NCBI RefSeq assembly: GCF_000430845.1
Contig: NZ_AUMU01000002.1
Span: forward strand, 310,001-374,000
Reading direction: 5' to 3'
From: Chryseobacterium gregarium DSM 19109
GTDB taxonomy: Bacteria > Bacteroidota > Bacteroidia > Flavobacteriales > Weeksellaceae
DNA: 64,000 nucleotides
The notes beneath the pieces are model-generated. The model was not told the DNA's origin. It was given only the letters and a program-made list of their open reading frames with translations, and ran no database searches. The position numbers and the translations under genes are program-made. Positions 25,500 to 35,215 of this stretch are shown here, piece after piece. Positions within the stretch are counted from its first letter, which is position 1. Each line of letters opens with the position of its first letter.

Positions 25500-27762
25500 G
25501 TTCCAAGTTTTCTTTCAACTGCGCTTCGTTTCTGTATTTTTCGATTACTTTTCTCTGTTCTTTGGCAACATCATAAATGAGCTCCAGGACGTCATGGATG
25601 TTTTTGAGTTCAGTAACGTGTGAGATTTTTTCCGGATCCCGGAGGTCATAGCTTTCATTTTCTATCAGTTCTGTTTTTCTTTTCAGGATCAGGTTGTCAA
25701 GCGAAGAATCTTCCGGCTCGATGCGGCTTTCCATATTCAGTACTTCCGTAATTTTATCACCGTTCAACAGGTTGACGACCTTCTGCATTTCCGCCTCGAT
25801 TTTCCGGCTCCAGCCCTCAGCATCGATTTCAGGGTATTTTTCTTCATCTTTCACATATTGGGACAAAGAGGCGGTATAGGCCGTTATAAGATGCGAAGTG
25901 GCCACGAACTGATGCACCACCTCCAGTTTTTTCTGCTGGTTTTTAGGTTCGGAAATCATTCTCTGAAAATTGTCGGAAAGATTGGCCAGGGAAATAATGG
26001 CATTTTTACGCTTGACCTTATAGTCTTCCAGATCAAAGTTTTCTTCCAGGAATTTGGAAATGACACTTTGAAAATAGATTAAGTTTGATTCTGCCGATTT
26101 TTTCATCAGATCCAGATTCTGGGTGTGTTCCCAGACCGGCAGCACGATATAGGCCACCAGTGAAGTGATTGCCGCTGCTATAACCGTATCAACGATCCGG
26201 TCCCTGAAAATGATATTTATTTTTCCCGGGCTTAAAAAATTAAAGCTCAGGAATACATAGATGGTCATAAATAAAACCGCCCAGAAATATTTTCCCTTCA
26301 GAAAGCTGAAACACATGATCATGCTCAGCAGAAGAATGGTAAACAGTGCCTCATTCACCTGAATGAAATAAAGAATCCCGTAGGCAATAACTGCACCCGC
26401 AATGGTTCCGTACAGCCTCAGGAGATTCCTTTTTTTGGTAATAGAGTAGGCGGGCTTTAAAATCGCGACAATGGTAATTAAAATCCAGTACGTATGTCCG
26501 ATTCCCAGAAACTGGAATAAGGAAAATAAATACCCTATCAACAGGGCGATAGTAATCCTCAGGGCATGGCGGAAATGGGATGAGGCAAACGAAATGTTAT
26601 TTTTTAATACCCTGAAGTTCAGCTTTTCTTCATTCGGCATAAACTTTTTAAGGTCCAGCCCTGTAGAAAGGCTCTTGGCCAGTTTTACGTTTTGTGAAAA
26701 GACTTTGTAGATTTCATTGATCTCTTTTGTGATTTCATTGATGCGCATCAAAATCTGGCGCAGGACCATAAAGTTCTCAAAATTATCAGGAGAAATACGT
26801 TTGTTTCTGAGGTCAAAATAATGGCGGTTGAGGCCTCCCAATTCAGTTTCAAGATCAAATAAAGGCTTGGCTCTTGTCCCGATCTGAAGCGAAATACCGA
26901 TGTTGGTAATTTCTTCGGCGAGAAGGTTCAGATAATCATGGACCGTCACCAGGATCATGGTATCTCCGAAACTCTGCTGTAATTTCTGATAATCACTTTC
27001 CGAGGTCATCAGTTTTTCATGAAGATCCATTGAATTCAGAAACATCAGCATCAGCAGGCGGCTGGTGGTTGTCGATTCGTTAACAATCGTCCTGGTTTTA
27101 AAAACGGTCTCGCGGGTTTCTTCCTGAAGGTTTTTTATTTCGATCTGTTTGGCAATCACCTGGGTAGTCAGCTTATTAAAATCAGGATTTTTCTGGTAAT
27201 AATTGGCTTTTATCTTTAAAAATTCCGCCAGCTGGAGGTAATTTTCCCCGATCATCTGGCTGGCCAGTTTATAGGGCTGGATGGTGGTAACAATTAGGAA
27301 TATGAGTAAAAACCAGATACAGCCGGAAGCAAAGATCAGGAGGCTTTTGAAAATATTGGCTCCGGTTAGATGCCCGTCAATAAAAATTGCCAGAACGACC
27401 AGGGACAGTGATCCTACTGCCGCCAGTCTTTGTCCGTATACCCCGATCAGCGAAAAAAACATTCCGAAAATAATAATCTCCGCAAAGACAAGAATTTTAA
27501 CATGCATCACCAGGCTGGCAACCATCGCAACAAACACAAAACAGATAATCGCGAAAGCCAGGGCATTTCTTCTCCGGATAAAAGGGCCCGGCTGATCGGT
27601 CAGTGCCACAAAGCTGGTTCCGAGCGGGAAAAGAAAATACTCTTTCAGGATCCCGAAGTGGGCAAGAACCAGACACGGCAGAACGGTGGCCAGTGTAATC
27701 CTGATGGCAGAATAGACATACTGGCTGGTCACGAATTTTTTAAGTTCTGCGGAATAGTTCAT
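25480..27762 (-). CDS. FUSC (YccS/YhfK-like) family membrane protein
   Basis: This is a 760-residue protein with two clusters of about five to six membrane spans (residues 20-165 and 400-545) separated and followed by long charged helical domains, the layout of YccS/YhfK and of aromatic-acid exporter AaeB relatives. The second cluster carries the conserved FUSC stretch (HALRITIALLIGYLFSLFQFLGIGHTYWILITIVAILKPAYSITKKRNLLRLYGTIAGAVIAYG region). It probably exports small organic anions. Its -7 promoter box lies 4 nt before the ATG. Confidence 0.82.
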   Translation of the reverse strand: MNYSAELKKFVTSQYVYSAIRITLATVLPCLVLAHFGILKEYFLFPLGTSFVALTDQPGPFIRRRNALAFAIICFVFVAMVASLVMHVKILVFAEIIIFGMFFSLIGVYGQRLAAVGSLSLVVLAIFIDGHLTGANIFKSLLIFASGCIWFLLIFLIVTTIQPYKLASQMIGENYLQLAEFLKIKANYYQKNPDFNKLTTQVIAKQIEIKNLQEETRETVFKTRTIVNESTTTSRLLMLMFLNSMDLHEKLMTSESDYQKLQQSFGDTMILVTVHDYLNLLAEEITNIGISLQIGTRAKPLFDLETELGGLNRHYFDLRNKRISPDNFENFMVLRQILMRINEITKEINEIYKVFSQNVKLAKSLSTGLDLKKFMPNEEKLNFRVLKNNISFASSHFRHALRITIALLIGYLFSLFQFLGIGHTYWILITIVAILKPAYSITKKRNLLRLYGTIAGAVIAYGILYFIQVNEALFTILLLSMIMCFSFLKGKYFWAVLFMTIYVFLSFNFLSPGKINIIFRDRIVDTVIAAAITSLVAYIVLPVWEHTQNLDLMKKSAESNLIYFQSVISKFLEENFDLEDYKVKRKNAIISLANLSDNFQRMISEPKNQQKKLEVVHQFVATSHLITAYTASLSQYVKDEEKYPEIDAEGWSRKIEAEMQKVVNLLNGDKITEVLNMESRIEPEDSSLDNLILKRKTELIENESYDLRDPEKISHVTELKNIHDVLELIYDVAKEQRKVIEKYRNEAQLKENLEPTPQQS

Positions 27763-27766
27763 TGTA

Positions 27767-27774
27767 CAAAAATA
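27767..27774 (-). promoter_or_regulatory. -7 box (TATTTTTG) 4 nt before the FUSC start codon
   Basis: On the minus strand TATTTTTG-TACA-ATG places the start codon at the expected transcription start, predicting a leaderless mRNA. No clear -33 TTTG was found. Confidence 0.5.
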
Positions 27775-27935
27775 ATTATTGAAAAATGAAATTACCGTAT
27801 CTATTTTTAAATAATTTATGAATATATTATAAGAAAGGTGAATCGTATCCCGAAATACTACGGTTGAAGTTTTTTAAAGCATGATAATAGAAGTGAGTAT
27901 ACAGATTGAATAGATGTTTTATCATTTTATTTTTT

Positions 27936-28009
27936 GAAGCTGTTTCCCGCTATCCATTACAATCTTTTGTCCTGCAGACAAAAGGATTTTCATTACTATC
28001 GTGGCTAGG
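27936..28009 (-). ncRNA. Structured intergenic element, copy 2 (Flavo-1-like)
   Basis: Read on the minus strand it begins CCTAGCCACGATAG and ends GGATAGCGGGAAACAGCTTC, like the copy at 23211-23297. Its middle holds an 8-bp perfect hairpin (CTTTTGTC / GACAAAAG, plus-strand 27964-27984). It lies in the 500-nt gap between FUSC and porV. Apart from it and the porV terminator nothing else was recognised there. Confidence 0.5.
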
Positions 28010-28166
28010 ATGATGGCGGTGATTCAACGGCAGGTAATTATACGGCATTCTGTTCATCCAATAAAATCAACAATGTTGAATTCACTTTGTCAAGCTTATT
28101 AGAAATGCATAATATTTCAAACAGTCGGCAGCACGTAATAATGAAAGACTGTCAGTGAATGAAAAC

Positions 28167-28193
28167 AAAAAGCCCCATAAAATGGGACTTTTT
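28167..28193 (-). terminator. Probable terminator downstream of porV
   Basis: A 12-bp stem with one C:A mismatch (AAAAAGCCCCAT / ATGGGACTTTTT) and AAA loop. It lies about 70 nt past the porV stop on the minus strand. Confidence 0.65.
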
Positions 28194-28262
28194 ATAGTAA
28201 CAAAAACGTTACCTTATAATTTAATTAAAGCCGGTCGCTGAATGCTCACGGCTAAAAACTGT

Positions 28263-29426
28263 TTAATAATCCACGTTGGAAGTTTCATCACCGATATTCC
28301 AGGTAAGACCGAAACGAAGCGTGTTGTCCAAAGCCGTATTGATTTTAGACATGTTGATCAGATAGGAAATATCAAGTCCGAATGAACGGTATTTTAATCC
28401 GATACCGGCCGTCGCAAACTGTCTTGCTCCCTGTTCTTCACTTTCATGGAAATAACCTCCTCTTACGGCAAATGCATTGTCATAAGAATATTCCAGTGCC
28501 CCACTGTACATAATGGAGTTCGGATTTTTGAATGATTTTCCGATCCCGCTGATAGGGCCAACATTTGGGATTGCATAGATCGGCTGTCTTGTATTTGGGT
28601 CATTTCCTATAAATTCTGATCCCGGAACCAGAATTTTAGAACCTTCAACGCTTAAACCTACTTTGTTCATATCATCAAGATACATATCATAACCTACCCC
28701 TAATCTTGCCATAGTTGGAAGATAAGATCTCGATTCTTCATTTCCTGTATAATCCAGCTTAGGACCCAGGTTCTGGACAGCGAAACCGGCATTCAGCTTA
28801 CCGTCCATATTTCCGAAACCGGAAAATTTAGGAGAAGTATAATACCCGGAAACGTCTACCGCAAAGGAGTTTGCAGGCTTCAGTGTCGTATCCGTGTTGA
28901 ATCCTCCGGCTAAATCTGAACGGATAAATCTACCGGTAACAGCCATGGAGTAAGAATCTGAAAGCTTAAGTCCATACGCAACGTCAATGGAAAATTCGTT
29001 TGGTTTGGAAGTACCGTTTGAAACAACTTCATTACCAACTAAAGAAGTAAGGTCCACTTCACCCATGTTAAAGTAATAAATACTTGCAGAGATAGTAGAT
29101 CTTTCTTCCTGCCCTAGGAATTTATGGAATGCTCCGTATAATAAAAACACATCATTGGTAAGTTTCCCCATGTACGGCGTGTAGTTTAGCCCTACGGAAG
29201 AACTTGTTCTGCTGAAAGGATATTTCGCAGCATTCCAGAATTGTGAAAAAGCATCAGGAGAGGTAACGACACCCTGGTCTCCCATACCTCCGGCTCTGGC
29301 ATCCGGTGCGATTCTTAAGAAAGGAGCTCCGGTTAATACCGGTCTTACAAGGCTTAAATCTTGTGAATAGCCTAAAAAACCAGCACTTAACCCAATCCCT
29401 AAAAGCAGTTTAGTAGTTAAATTCAT
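28263..29426 (-). CDS. porV: Type IX secretion outer-membrane protein PorV
   Basis: This 387-residue FadL-like beta-barrel shuttles T9SS cargo from the SprA translocon to the PorU sortase or attachment complex. A signal peptide (residues 1-21, ending GYSQ) is followed by the family's characteristic LTGAPFLRIAPDARAGGMGDQGVVTSPDAFSQFWNAAKYPF (about 32-72). The protein ends in a strand-rich segment (NTLRFGLTWNIGD). It follows porU by 59 nt on the same strand, the usual porU-porV order in Flavobacteriia. Confidence 0.95.
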   Translation of the reverse strand: MNLTTKLLLGIGLSAGFLGYSQDLSLVRPVLTGAPFLRIAPDARAGGMGDQGVVTSPDAFSQFWNAAKYPFSRTSSSVGLNYTPYMGKLTNDVFLLYGAFHKFLGQEERSTISASIYYFNMGEVDLTSLVGNEVVSNGTSKPNEFSIDVAYGLKLSDSYSMAVTGRFIRSDLAGGFNTDTTLKPANSFAVDVSGYYTSPKFSGFGNMDGKLNAGFAVQNLGPKLDYTGNEESRSYLPTMARLGVGYDMYLDDMNKVGLSVEGSKILVPGSEFIGNDPNTRQPIYAIPNVGPISGIGKSFKNPNSIMYSGALEYSYDNAFAVRGGYFHESEEQGARQFATAGIGLKYRSFGLDISYLINMSKINTALDNTLRFGLTWNIGDETSNVDY

Positions 29427-29485
29427 ATGTTGTCTTTTATATATTATCAGTTTTTTGTTAATATTATTATTGTTATCGTCTTAAA

Positions 29486-32400
29486 TTATTTCAAAAGTAC
29501 CATTTTTTCTACAGCTGTAGCACTTCCTTTGCATTTTTCTTGATTCTGACTTTTTGCAAATATCTTAAAAATATACGTACCTTTTGCAACAGTAGACCCA
29601 AAATCGTCTCTTCCGTCCCATTCTATTGCCTGGCGCGGCGTTCTGAAGCCCTGCAGGAACGGTTCTGCAACTACAGGCTGCGATAAAGTTCTTACCAGTT
29701 TTCCTGTTATTGTATATATCTGAACGTTCACATCAAGAATATCATCACAGTTATGTTCAAAATGAATATACGTTTTGTTGGTAAAAGGATTCGGCCAGTT
29801 CAGCGGTCTGTTAATAACCAGGTGCTGATCAGCTTCGTTCTTAACTTCAAAGTTTAACGTTGCAGTTGTAGAATTATTGTTTATATCCCAAACTTTAAAT
29901 GTTAACTGGTGCTGGCCCACTGCCAGGTTCCTGAAAGGGTAGGTAACATTCCCCTTTTGGTAGTCTGCCAGGCTTGGGCTCAGGCATCCGTTTCCTTCGC
30001 CTGAAGCATAAAAATCATTCAGTACAACGGTATTGATAATTTGCCCGTCCAAATATACTGTAATATCATGACCGATACCAGACCCGGTGGAATTAATTCC
30101 CGTATCATCGGTAACGCATGCCAGCAGCATCGGATTCTGGTCTGTAATCCCTCCTTCTGCAAAGTTGGTGTTGTTCATATATAACTTTACTTTTGGCGGC
30201 TCGTTGTCATTGATGCCGTTCGGATTGATATCGCCTACCTGTACCGGCTGGTTATTGAAAACATCAGTGGCTTTATTATCTGCATACCCTAAAATTCTTC
30301 CTTCTCCGATAGCATAATTGATGTCTTTAGGAACATAGAATTCTACAGTGAAAACCCCGTTTACGGCGGTTCCCGATGCCTTTACAATTGCACTCCCTTC
30401 TTCGGTATACTGAAGAACCGGTGTAAGGTCTCCATCATTATTTAAAGTTTGCTTGTTTAATCTTTTATCAAAGATGTTGATAACAACCCTTCCGTTAAAA
30501 GTAGTATTAATTGTACCGTTCGGATTATTGATATGGCCTTTAACCTTCACGAAATCCAGTCCTCTGATCAGTCCCGGAACCGGAGTCTCAATGTTATCGA
30601 TTACCAGTAATCTTTTAGGCCTGCTCAGTTTCATCGCAGGATCTCCCAGAAAATTTACTTTTAAATGTTCAGATGAAGCCCCTTTCTCTTTTTTAGCATT
30701 TAAATGTGCATATCCAAGACTTTCAAAATCATCACTGGTCAACTTAAAAATATTCCGGGTATACGTATTTGTAAAATCTACTCCGTAACCTACATCGATA
30801 GCACGGCTGGAAGTAATCATTGTTGAAGGACCTCCCTGTTTCAGCTTGATAAACTGCTCACCTGCGGAAGAAGTATCAGGCTCGTCCCAAAGGGTAAATT
30901 CACAGGTAATGGTTGAAACAAACGGAAATCTGCTGTATACATTGGAGAAATTATTGGCATTCTGAACTTCAGATAGTGTTAAAACCCTTTCCTGTGCCCA
31001 TCCGTTGATGCCTCCATGTCCGAAATAGAATAAATACAAGCTGTTCCCGATATCATTGGAGATAGCCTGATTGACCTGCGGATATCTCTGTCCACCTGCA
31101 GTGCTTTGTGCCGGAAAAGCATCCAGATACAGTTTCCTTACATTATATTCTTTAAGATTCTGATTATTCTGTTCAAAAACACTTATCAAAGAATTGTTCA
31201 TTACGGTGTGGAAAGGCACATCGCCCGGACCGTCATTATCATCGTCTACTACAAAATCCAGCTTCATCTTCCATTCTCCAAACGGTGTCGACTGACCGGA
31301 AAGGCTGTTGTAATAAGCCAGCGTTTTATCAATCATATTGGTGGCTTCCGTTACATTGGCCGCGGGAAGTCTTCCTACAGGAACATCGGGCAAATTAAAT
31401 TCTATATACTGATTGGTCTGCGGTTTTGTCATCACAATGTAGTCATCCGTAACAAAAGACCTCACGACATCCATGGAGTTTTCACTCTGGTAGCTTGTCA
31501 CTATATTTGAATTGTTAGCTACTCTGTTTTTAAAATCATAAGAAGTATCTCCTAAAATAAATACATATTTTAAAGTTCCGAGTGGCGTGTTCAGTTTTGT
31601 GATAAAATCTCTTATGGCCGTAAGATCCTTACTTCCGCTTCCGAATTCATTATAGATCTTATCAGTATCTACAATCTGTACATTATAATTGTTTTTCGTC
31701 TGGTGATAACTAGCTAGCCTTTGTGCCTGTCCCATCATTTCAGGAGTTGTAATAATCAGGTAATCTACATTCTGCAATGCTGAAAGATTCTGGTTATTAA
31801 TCCTTCCTAAAAATTGAGGGCTAAAAGCTGCATCGGCTCTGAAAGCTACAAATTCATTATTGAAGCTTGGATTGGAAGCTGTATAGGCAAAGTTAAACGT
31901 GGTATTGCCTGCTGCTTTATTTACCCGTCTGTTGGCATTGGTGATGTCTGTAACATCCCATACCTGCTCTGCAGAAGACGCATTGGATACGCTGAAACCG
32001 TAAGTGGTATTGCTTCCGCTTGCCAATGAAAAATCCCTGAAGCTCATCTGTGTTCCGTTGAAAGACAGGTTGTCTTTGTACTGTACTTCAAAATAATCCG
32101 GATAGAAAGTGCCGTTAGGATTTACGGTAATATCAGGCTTTAGATTAAAGGTAAGCTGGTTTCCGCTTATTCCCGTAACGGTACCGTAATAGTTTACTGG
32201 GACAAACTCATAGGACGAACCCTGATCAGGCTGGGGAATAAGCTGTGGATAAGGATTCTGGTTATTGATGTTAAAAGTAATGGTATTTTTCTGGGATTTA
32301 TAGGCTACCACCTGTCCTCTGTACCGGATCACGTCGCCGCTCTGTATGGGTGTTGCCGTAGTAAAAGTAACTGCTTTATCGGTAATGAAAGGAGTATCTT

Positions 32401-33388
32401 CAACCCATGTCCGGCCCAATTTCATCAGGTTTTTCTGGTCATTGTTAATCACCTGATAATTATCATACCTTGTGATCAGCGGAGTAGAGGGCAGATTTAC
32501 ATCGGCAGCCTGAACTCTTTTTCCTGGGCCTTTGTCAAAATTAATATAATAATAAGAATAGTCTTCATAGATGTTTTTTACGTTTTCGCTATCTTCATTT
32601 CTTGTTTCAGTTCTTTTAAAACCGTTTCCGTTAGAAGTGTTATAAAGGTTATAACCATTCGGACCCTGCGCATAGAACAGGGCATAGTCATTATCATTCC
32701 ATACGCCGTCATCTTCTCCCACCACCTGAATGGCGTTTTCCTGAAGGGCACTGTATTTAGTATCCTGGTTGTGTTCCGGAAGCATTATGCCTCCGTTTCC
32801 ATAAATTCTGAAATTTTTGGGATTCACAGAAGATGGGTTAATGCCGTTATCCTGCAGAAACTGTCGGGTAATCTTAAAGATCCCGGATTTATCCACTCTT
32901 ATTTTATAGAAATTTCCGGTTGAAAGCGGATTATTAACTGTTCCGACCTTTAAAGTGCTGCCGGTATCATTAGACAGATTGGTCTCCACAATTTCAAATG
33001 AAGACAATCTCTGAACCTGCCCCTTGACTTTTTTGAACAAGGATACATTGATGCTTGCATATTTTTGCCCTTCAAGATAATAATATACTGCATCTTTAAT
33101 CTCACGCTCCGGAAGAAGGTCTTTGCTCATTTCGAATAAATCTCTTGCCGAAACATTTTCCCAAACAGGATTAGAAACTTTCACCTGCTTTTCCCCGATC
33201 TGTTGTTTGGTTGTTATAAATATGTTATTTTGGCTGAACGAAAATCCTTCATTTTTGAAATTCGGAAGGTTCAATTTTGTGTCGCCGTAGTCTCGGATTT
33301 TGGAGCCATCCCAGTCAATGGTGATTCTTTGAGCCCAGAGTGTTGATACAAAGCTTATTAGGAATAAAAGCGAGATTTTTTGTTTCAT
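29486..33388 (-). CDS. porU: Type IX secretion sortase PorU (gingipain-like C25 peptidase)
   Basis: This protein of about 1300 residues removes the C-terminal signal from T9SS cargo at the cell surface. The start at 33388 (MKQKISLLFLISFVSTLWAQ) gives a proper signal peptide; the open frame upstream to 33658 would run into the gldJ gene. A C25 peptidase domain in the middle carries LYLFYFGHGGINGWAQ (catalytic His) and FVSTITCEFTLWD (catalytic Cys). The C-terminal part ends with an FlgD-like Ig/sorting-like domain (PNPFTNKTYIHF to VEKMVLLK). It is divergent from gldJ and upstream of porV. Confidence 0.95.
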   Translation of the reverse strand: MKQKISLLFLISFVSTLWAQRITIDWDGSKIRDYGDTKLNLPNFKNEGFSFSQNNIFITTKQQIGEKQVKVSNPVWENVSARDLFEMSKDLLPEREIKDAVYYYLEGQKYASINVSLFKKVKGQVQRLSSFEIVETNLSNDTGSTLKVGTVNNPLSTGNFYKIRVDKSGIFKITRQFLQDNGINPSSVNPKNFRIYGNGGIMLPEHNQDTKYSALQENAIQVVGEDDGVWNDNDYALFYAQGPNGYNLYNTSNGNGFKRTETRNEDSENVKNIYEDYSYYYINFDKGPGKRVQAADVNLPSTPLITRYDNYQVINNDQKNLMKLGRTWVEDTPFITDKAVTFTTATPIQSGDVIRYRGQVVAYKSQKNTITFNINNQNPYPQLIPQPDQGSSYEFVPVNYYGTVTGISGNQLTFNLKPDITVNPNGTFYPDYFEVQYKDNLSFNGTQMSFRDFSLASGSNTTYGFSVSNASSAEQVWDVTDITNANRRVNKAAGNTTFNFAYTASNPSFNNEFVAFRADAAFSPQFLGRINNQNLSALQNVDYLIITTPEMMGQAQRLASYHQTKNNYNVQIVDTDKIYNEFGSGSKDLTAIRDFITKLNTPLGTLKYVFILGDTSYDFKNRVANNSNIVTSYQSENSMDVVRSFVTDDYIVMTKPQTNQYIEFNLPDVPVGRLPAANVTEATNMIDKTLAYYNSLSGQSTPFGEWKMKLDFVVDDDNDGPGDVPFHTVMNNSLISVFEQNNQNLKEYNVRKLYLDAFPAQSTAGGQRYPQVNQAISNDIGNSLYLFYFGHGGINGWAQERVLTLSEVQNANNFSNVYSRFPFVSTITCEFTLWDEPDTSSAGEQFIKLKQGGPSTMITSSRAIDVGYGVDFTNTYTRNIFKLTSDDFESLGYAHLNAKKEKGASSEHLKVNFLGDPAMKLSRPKRLLVIDNIETPVPGLIRGLDFVKVKGHINNPNGTINTTFNGRVVINIFDKRLNKQTLNNDGDLTPVLQYTEEGSAIVKASGTAVNGVFTVEFYVPKDINYAIGEGRILGYADNKATDVFNNQPVQVGDINPNGINDNEPPKVKLYMNNTNFAEGGITDQNPMLLACVTDDTGINSTGSGIGHDITVYLDGQIINTVVLNDFYASGEGNGCLSPSLADYQKGNVTYPFRNLAVGQHQLTFKVWDINNNSTTATLNFEVKNEADQHLVINRPLNWPNPFTNKTYIHFEHNCDDILDVNVQIYTITGKLVRTLSQPVVAEPFLQGFRTPRQAIEWDGRDDFGSTVAKGTYIFKIFAKSQNQEKCKGSATAVEKMVLLK

Positions 33389-33551
33389 ACTGATGATTGA
33401 AATTTCTGAATTACAAAATAAATGAAAATTTATAATTAAATAGTGATACAATAAAATTAATTTGTTAACGTTTTTCAAAAAAATCAAATGTTTACTTGAT
33501 TTATTGAATAATTTATTTTTTCTTTGTACTTTGAAAATATTTATATCGACT

Positions 33552-35147
33552 ATGAAAAAACTAAAGTTGTTTTCATTAATAGCATTAAGTTCTACACTTG
33601 CATTAACCAGTTGCGGAGGCTCTAACAATGGTGGCGGAACTAAAAAGTTTGTCAGCAAAACAGGTTGGAAACCAAACGAAAAACAAGGTTGGTTTTTTGC
33701 AGGAAAGCAACAAAAGCAGAAAGGGTGGCCGGGAATGGTATATGTAGAAGGTGGAACTTTTACAATGGGATTAGTGAAAGATGATGTTATGCACGATTGG
33801 AATAACTCACCCCGCAGGATGCAGGTAAGTTCTTTCTTTATCGGGGAAACTGAAATTACTAACTACGAATACCGCGAATACCTGACATGGTTGAAGTATG
33901 TATTCCCTCCAAGCGATCCGAGCTTTAAGGAAATCTACAACGGTGCACTGCCGGATACCTTATTGTGGGACAACAAACTATCTAGAAATGATTATAACGA
34001 GACGTATTTCCGTTCTCCTGAGTTTGATTACTATCCTGTAGTAGGGGTATCGTGGACACAGGCTAACAGATACTGCGAATGGTTGTCAGACAGAGCAAAT
34101 GAGAAAGCTTTAATGCAGGCCGGTATCATTGCCAAGGATTTATATATCAACGAGTCCAATAACCAGGGCGGAACGGCATTCAACATGGATAAATTCAAGT
34201 CGAATGATCCTGAAATGCAGGGATATATCAATGAGAAAAGAATGCAACAGAAATCTGGTATGAAAACAACCAACCAGAGATTATTGTCTGCCAACAGAGC
34301 TCCTAATGCGGCAATGGTTCAGAAATTCAGACTTCCTACCGAAGTGGAATGGGAATATGCAGCTTTAGGCCTTGCTAAAAACAGAGAATATAACAGATAT
34401 TTAGGTAAAGAACCTCAGATTGAGAAATTAAGAGGGTCTAAAGGAAAAAGCAGAGGAATGTTCCTTGAAAACTTCAAAATGGGAGCGGGTGATTATTCAG
34501 GAATCGCAGGATGGAAAAATGACGGAGCTGCACAGACTTCAGACGTAAGACAGTTCCCTTCCAATGATTTAGGAATCTACGGAATGTACGGAAACGTTTC
34601 AGAATGGACGGCTGATGTTTACAGACCTATCATCGATGAAGATTTCAGTGACTTTAATTATTACAGAGGAAACATGCCTCAGGCTGTTGTAAGAAACGGA
34701 GACGGAACTTACAAAATGGTTGACGAAAGCAATATCAAATACGATACTTTAGCAGACGGAAGACTGGTTTATAAAAACCTGCCGGGTCAGTTTGAAAGAG
34801 AAACAATTGCGGATTACAGAAATTACAGAGACGGTGACAGAATGTCTTCTCTGGATTACAGAAGTGCATCTGATTCCGCTGCTTCATACGACATGTACAA
34901 TGCTCCTAAATCAAGATTTATTGTAGATGCAGGCGGAAAAGTAATCTTACAAAAAGACAGAAAAGAAAGAACCTCTGATGTTTCTAACGATATCAGAGTG
35001 GTAAAAGGAGGTTCTTGGCAGGATACCGCTTATTGGCTGGATCCGGGACAAAGAAGATATAAGGGTCAGAACAAAGCGTATGCCTGGATCGGATTCCGTG
35101 TAGCTCAGGATGCAAGAGCAAACGATAAAAATAGAACAAGAAGATAA
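33552..35147 (+). CDS. gldJ: Gliding motility lipoprotein GldJ
   Basis: This 531-residue outer-membrane lipoprotein is required for gliding and T9SS function. The start at 33552 (MKKLKLFSLIALSSTLALTSCGG) gives a lipobox with Cys about residue 21; the longer open frame lacks a signal. The body is a formylglycine-generating-enzyme/SUMF-like fold: MVYVEGGTFTMG near residue 63, FFIGETEITNYEYREYL, FRLPTEVEWEYAALG, GIYGMYGNVSEWTADVY and VVKGGSWQD...IGFRVAQD. GldJ proteins have this fold without known FGE activity. The 163-nt gap to porU must hold divergent promoters. Confidence 0.95.
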   Translation: MKKLKLFSLIALSSTLALTSCGGSNNGGGTKKFVSKTGWKPNEKQGWFFAGKQQKQKGWPGMVYVEGGTFTMGLVKDDVMHDWNNSPRRMQVSSFFIGETEITNYEYREYLTWLKYVFPPSDPSFKEIYNGALPDTLLWDNKLSRNDYNETYFRSPEFDYYPVVGVSWTQANRYCEWLSDRANEKALMQAGIIAKDLYINESNNQGGTAFNMDKFKSNDPEMQGYINEKRMQQKSGMKTTNQRLLSANRAPNAAMVQKFRLPTEVEWEYAALGLAKNREYNRYLGKEPQIEKLRGSKGKSRGMFLENFKMGAGDYSGIAGWKNDGAAQTSDVRQFPSNDLGIYGMYGNVSEWTADVYRPIIDEDFSDFNYYRGNMPQAVVRNGDGTYKMVDESNIKYDTLADGRLVYKNLPGQFERETIADYRNYRDGDRMSSLDYRSASDSAASYDMYNAPKSRFIVDAGGKVILQKDRKERTSDVSNDIRVVKGGSWQDTAYWLDPGQRRYKGQNKAYAWIGFRVAQDARANDKNRTRR

Positions 35148-35170
35148 ATAATATTGTCAAAATAATTTTC

Positions 35171-35204
35171 AAAAAAACCTTCCGGAATTCTGGAAGGTTT
35201 TTTT
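35171..35204 (+). terminator. Intrinsic terminator between gldJ and murF
   Basis: A 13-bp stem (seven A then CCTTCC, paired with GGAAGG then seven T) around GGAATTCT. It is followed immediately by the murF -7 box, so terminator and promoter abut. Confidence 0.85.
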
Positions 35205-35211
35205 ATTTTTG
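35204..35211 (+). promoter_or_regulatory. -7 box (TATTTTTG) 4 nt before the murF start codon
   Basis: TATTTTTG-AACC-ATG predicts that transcription starts at or next to the ATG at 35216, giving a leaderless mRNA. The -33 region falls inside the preceding terminator stem and lacks TTTG. Confidence 0.5.
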
Positions 35212-35215
35212 AACC

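Noticed and set aside
33389..33658. Long N-terminal extension of PorU
   Set aside because: It overlaps the gldJ start and has no signal peptide. The ATG at 33388 gives a proper signal sequence.
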